From positions 1-62,326 of the forward strand of contig JAHBZL010000032.1 in assembly GCA_019635485.1 (NCBI GenBank): a stretch of DNA of 62,326 bases. Reading direction: 5' to 3'. A program made the position numbers and the translations under genes. The stretch is from Piscinibacter sp. (lineage in GTDB: Bacteria > Pseudomonadota > Gammaproteobacteria > Burkholderiales > Burkholderiaceae_C). Each line of letters begins with the position of its first letter. Position 1 is the first letter of the stretch. The notes under the pieces were generated by a model that worked only from the letters and a program-made list of their open reading frames with translations, did no database searches and was not told the DNA's origin. Of the stretch, positions 61,497 through 62,326 are shown piece after piece.

Positions 61497-61958
61497 ATGT
61501 CCGAACTGCAACCCCTGATGGCCCTGCTCGAACAGGCCGAGCGCGAGCGCGACGAGGCGCAGCGGCGGCGCCAGCAGGCGCAGGCCCAGGCCCACGCGGC
61601 GCAGGAGCAGTCGGAGCAGCTGCTGGCCTACCGGCGCGACTACGAGCAGCGCTGGGGCGCGCGATTCAGTGCCGAGGGGCAGATGGAGCTGGTGCACTGC
61701 TACCAGGGCTTCGTCGGGCGCCTGACGCAGGCCGTCGACCACCAGGCCCGCGTGGCCCGGCAGGCGGCCACGCAGGCCGAGCGCGCGCTGCAGACGCTTC
61801 AGGAGCAGGAACTGCGCGTCGCCTCGGTGCGCAAGCTGATCGAGCGGCGCATGCTCGAGATGCGCCAGCGCGGCCAGCGCATCGAGCAGCGCCAGAACGA
61901 CGAAATCGCCTCGCGCGCGGCCTGGAACCGCCTGGCCGCCGCCACCACCCGCTTCTGA
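61497..61958 (+). CDS. fliJ: FliJ, export ATPase stalk
   Basis: 153 aa, almost entirely helical coiled coil (EQAERERDEAQRRRQQAQAQ, LIERRMLEMRQRGQRIEQRQ). Central stalk of the FliI ring and chaperone recycler. AGGAC lies upstream of the ATG at 61497. The stop shares bases with the fliK start (TGATG). Confidence 0.93.
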   Translation: MSELQPLMALLEQAERERDEAQRRRQQAQAQAHAAQEQSEQLLAYRRDYEQRWGARFSAEGQMELVHCYQGFVGRLTQAVDHQARVARQAATQAERALQTLQEQELRVASVRKLIERRMLEMRQRGQRIEQRQNDEIASRAAWNRLAAATTRF

Positions 61959-62326
61959 TGCCCCTCATGCAGATCGTCCCCACGCTGCCGCCCGCCGCGC
62001 CCGCGACCCCCGGTGCGCCCGCACCGGCCGAGCCGAACGATGGCGGCTTCGCCGAGATGCTGAAGGGCGAATCGGCCCGCGCGCCGGAGCGCGACGAGGT
62101 CGACGCGGCCGGCAGCGCCGACGCCACCGAGGACAAGGACGCAGTCGACGCGGCCGGGGAGCAGCCGGCCGCGGCGGACGAAGCCGCACTGGACCCGGCC
62201 CTGGCGCAGTGGCTGGCCGGGCTGCACATGCCGCCCCCCTCCGAGCCCCGCCTCGCGGGCCGCCCGCGTGCGGCCCAGGCGACCGACAGCGACGCCGAGG
62301 ACGGCACGGTGCCGGCGCCCGGCACG
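61958..62326 (+). CDS. fliK: FliK, hook-length control protein (N-terminal part, cut by window edge)
   Basis: 123 codons present, open to the right edge. Ala/Pro/Asp-rich and low in complexity (PPAAPATPGAPAPAEPND, FAEMLKGESARAPERDE), as expected of the ruler N-terminus of FliK. Assigned by position after fliJ; the diagnostic C-terminal FlhB-switch domain is outside the window. Confidence 0.85.
   Translation, partial: MPLMQIVPTLPPAAPATPGAPAPAEPNDGGFAEMLKGESARAPERDEVDAAGSADATEDKDAVDAAGEQPAAADEAALDPALAQWLAGLHMPPPSEPRLAGRPRAAQATDSDAEDGTVPAPGT

Overview
The window is a very GC-rich chromosomal stretch from a motile beta-proteobacterium, most likely a member of the Burkholderiales. The FlhDC master regulator, the flhDC-motAB-cheYZ-flhBA order, single-domain-type flagellins, paired OGT-like (GT41) proteins and GC-rich dyad repeats between genes all fit that group. 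I do not name a genus. No rRNA, tRNA or CRISPR array was seen.

Layout. (1) 1-7628, minus strand: flhD, flhC, motA, motB, cheY, cheZ, flhB, flhA (flhA runs off the left edge). A terminator after flhC and a sigma-28-type promoter before motA split the master regulator from the late genes. (2) 7932-12775, plus strand, divergent from flhD: four surface-glycan genes (glycosyltransferase/methyltransferase fusion, two CgeB-like glycosyltransferases, GDP-fucose synthase-like fcl). (3) 12727-18424: RlmN-like radical SAM enzyme, META-domain lipoprotein, TM-helix mechanosensitive-type channel, di-haem peroxidase lipoprotein and a diguanylate cyclase. (4) 18575-21241: a TIR-STAND NTPase-TPR gene that needs two opposite frameshifts to read through; probably an immune (NLR-like) gene. 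(5) 21280-31315, minus strand: a ten-gene nucleotide-sugar operon. It has the GDP-D-glycero-alpha-D-manno-heptose enzymes GmhA, HddA and HddC, a ColD-like PLP dehydratase with His in place of the usual Lys, a minimal two-subunit TPP enzyme, an SDR, a B12-type radical SAM enzyme and glycosyltransferases. (6) 31316-32862: a poorly coding accessory stretch with one DUF6527 gene and inverted repeats. (7) 32863-38715: small lipoprotein, ABM/NIPSNAP pair with a divergent ArsR regulator, a Cache-CheW fusion and a soluble PAS histidine kinase. (8) 38701-44568: two tandem GT41 proteins, a GT2-TPR glycosyltransferase and flagellin 1. (9) 44634-51231: a GST and a minus-strand three-gene cassette (lipoprotein, trypsin-SleB fusion, large membrane protein with a Cys/His hydrolase tail). 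(10) 51502-62326: flagellin 2, fliD, fliS, fliT, ycgR, an 84-aa protein, fliE (minus), fliF-G-H-I-J and the start of fliK.

How it fits together. FlhDC would switch on the basal-body genes (fliE to fliK, flhBA). A sigma-28 motif close to TCAAG-N14-GCCGAT-(A/C)-(A/C/T) precedes motA, fliD, the Cache-CheW gene and the 84-aa gene, with a looser copy before flagellin 1; these would form the late class. The sugar operon, the GT41 pair and GT2-TPR enzyme lie beside the flagellins, so a flagellin or other surface glycan built from a modified GDP-heptose or GDP-deoxyhexose is the most economical reading, but that is inference.

Strongest leads: the TIR-STAND-TPR locus with compensating frameshifts, the ColD-like/split-TPP/GDP-heptose operon, the trypsin-SleB cassette between the two flagellins, and a repeat element translated inside the N-terminus of FliI.
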